From Hyphomicrobiales bacterium (GTDB taxonomy: Bacteria; Pseudomonadota; Alphaproteobacteria; Rhizobiales; Rhizobiaceae): DNA of 16,145 bases. Position 1 is the first letter of the stretch, and every line of letters begins with the position of its first letter. Made by a program: the position numbers and the translations under genes. Below the pieces are notes generated by a model. It did no database searches, was not told where the DNA came from, and worked only from the letters and a program-made list of their open reading frames with translations. The DNA is taken from positions 1 through 16,145 of the forward strand of contig JAATGD010000398.1 in assembly GCA_015654965.1 (NCBI GenBank), in the 5' to 3' direction. Positions 15,781 through 16,145 of the stretch are shown here, piece after piece.

Positions 15781-16145
15781 TTACTTAATCCTCGCGACCC
15801 GCTGCAACAGCAAGGCATCGTCAAGGAACCGTACGGCATTGCGAAGCGCCTGATCCGCTTCAGGCAGAATACCGGCCAGACCTCAAGCGATGTGCGCACC
15901 CGTGCCTCACCCAGATTGGAAGCGAGACGGATCGCATCGCTGAGCATGACCTCGTTTTCGCCGATCTGGATCAGGGTTGGAGCCAGGTCATGTACATCCG
16001 CAAAAACCGGCGAAGCGTCAGGATGCGTGGGCAGTGCTCCCGCAAGGAACATCCGCGCCAACTTGTTGAGGAATTCCACGCTGCAAAGCGGGTCGATCCC
16101 GTCACGTACGGTTGCTGACAGGCCGCTATGGGTCAGATTGGCCCA
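15781..16145 (-). pseudogene. HSL-family alpha/beta hydrolase, C-terminal remnant, 5' end outside window
   Basis: The end of an esterase/lipase of the hormone-sensitive-lipase family, read from the right edge. In one frame it gives WANLTHSGLSATVRDGIDPL, ARMFLAGALPTHPDASPVFA, LAPTLIQIGENEVMLSDA and SLEVWP, all typical of the family's last third. Coding then resumes one frame over with GILPEADQALRNAVRFLDDA and ends at TAA 15781-15783. Family members have about ten residues between VWP and this helix (like GMxHVWxxFA) that include the catalytic histidine; these are missing, and the frame is broken at about 15865-15880. The residue where the family usually has the acid (D in VGxDExLLDD) reads N here. 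The enzyme is therefore very probably inactive. The GTG at 16079 is not the true start, because the frame is open and hydrolase-like up to the window edge. Confidence 0.8.

Noticed and set aside
1..16145. CRISPR arrays, tRNA or rRNA genes, insertion sequences and att sites.
   Set aside because: No regularly spaced repeats, RNA gene motifs, transposase frames or terminal inverted repeats were seen.

Overview
The window looks like a chromosomal metal and cofactor uptake region of an alphaproteobacterium, most likely a Hyphomicrobiales member near Brucella/Ochrobactrum. The basis is gene style, moderate GC content, a TGA-N9-TCA element of the RirA iron-responsive type, and protein sequences typical of that group. 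The species assignment is inference.

Layout. (1) Positions 1-1150, minus strand: the N-terminal part of a TonB-dependent siderophore-type receptor whose 3' end lies left of the window. It is preceded by a clear cobalamin riboswitch (about 1434-1264, minus). (2) Positions 1649-8335, plus strand: a tightly packed operon. It holds a TonB-dependent receptor (broken by a one-base frameshift near 2850), a 1299-residue CobN-like chelatase carrying a signal peptide and a C-terminal membrane anchor, a small ExbB/TolQ-like proton-channel protein, and a DUF2149 protein whose single helix resembles ExbD. Two tandem 17-bp palindromes resembling alphaproteobacterial Zur boxes overlap its promoter. (3) Positions 15523-8387, minus strand: an iron/siderophore module in the order FecI-type sigma factor, FecR-type anti-sigma regulator, STN-domain receptor, Tat-type periplasmic binding protein, and two FecCD-type permeases. 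No ABC ATPase gene is present here. The plus operon and this module converge at 8336-8386. (4) Positions 15781-16145, minus strand: the C-terminal end of an HSL-family alpha/beta hydrolase that has lost its catalytic-histidine segment through a deletion plus frameshift.

The gene-poor stretch between the left receptor and the plus operon (about 1190-1648) is full of regulatory structure: riboswitch, its probable promoter, a 15-bp palindrome, and the tandem Zur-like sites with the plus-strand promoter. Positions 15524-15780 hold the probable fecI promoter, the IRO-like site and one hairpin, with no convincing gene.

How the parts may work together. Three outer-membrane receptors sit side by side, each with a different kind of control: cobalamin (riboswitch), probably zinc (Zur-like sites) and iron (RirA-like box plus FecI/FecR surface signalling). 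The most interesting element is the receptor/CobN-like/ExbB-like/DUF2149 operon. It predicts a periplasmic, membrane-anchored chelatase powered by a private proton-motive-force motor instead of the usual cytoplasmic ATPase subunits. It could strip a metal from an imported chelate; zinc is favoured by the operator sites, with heme or cobalt as alternatives.
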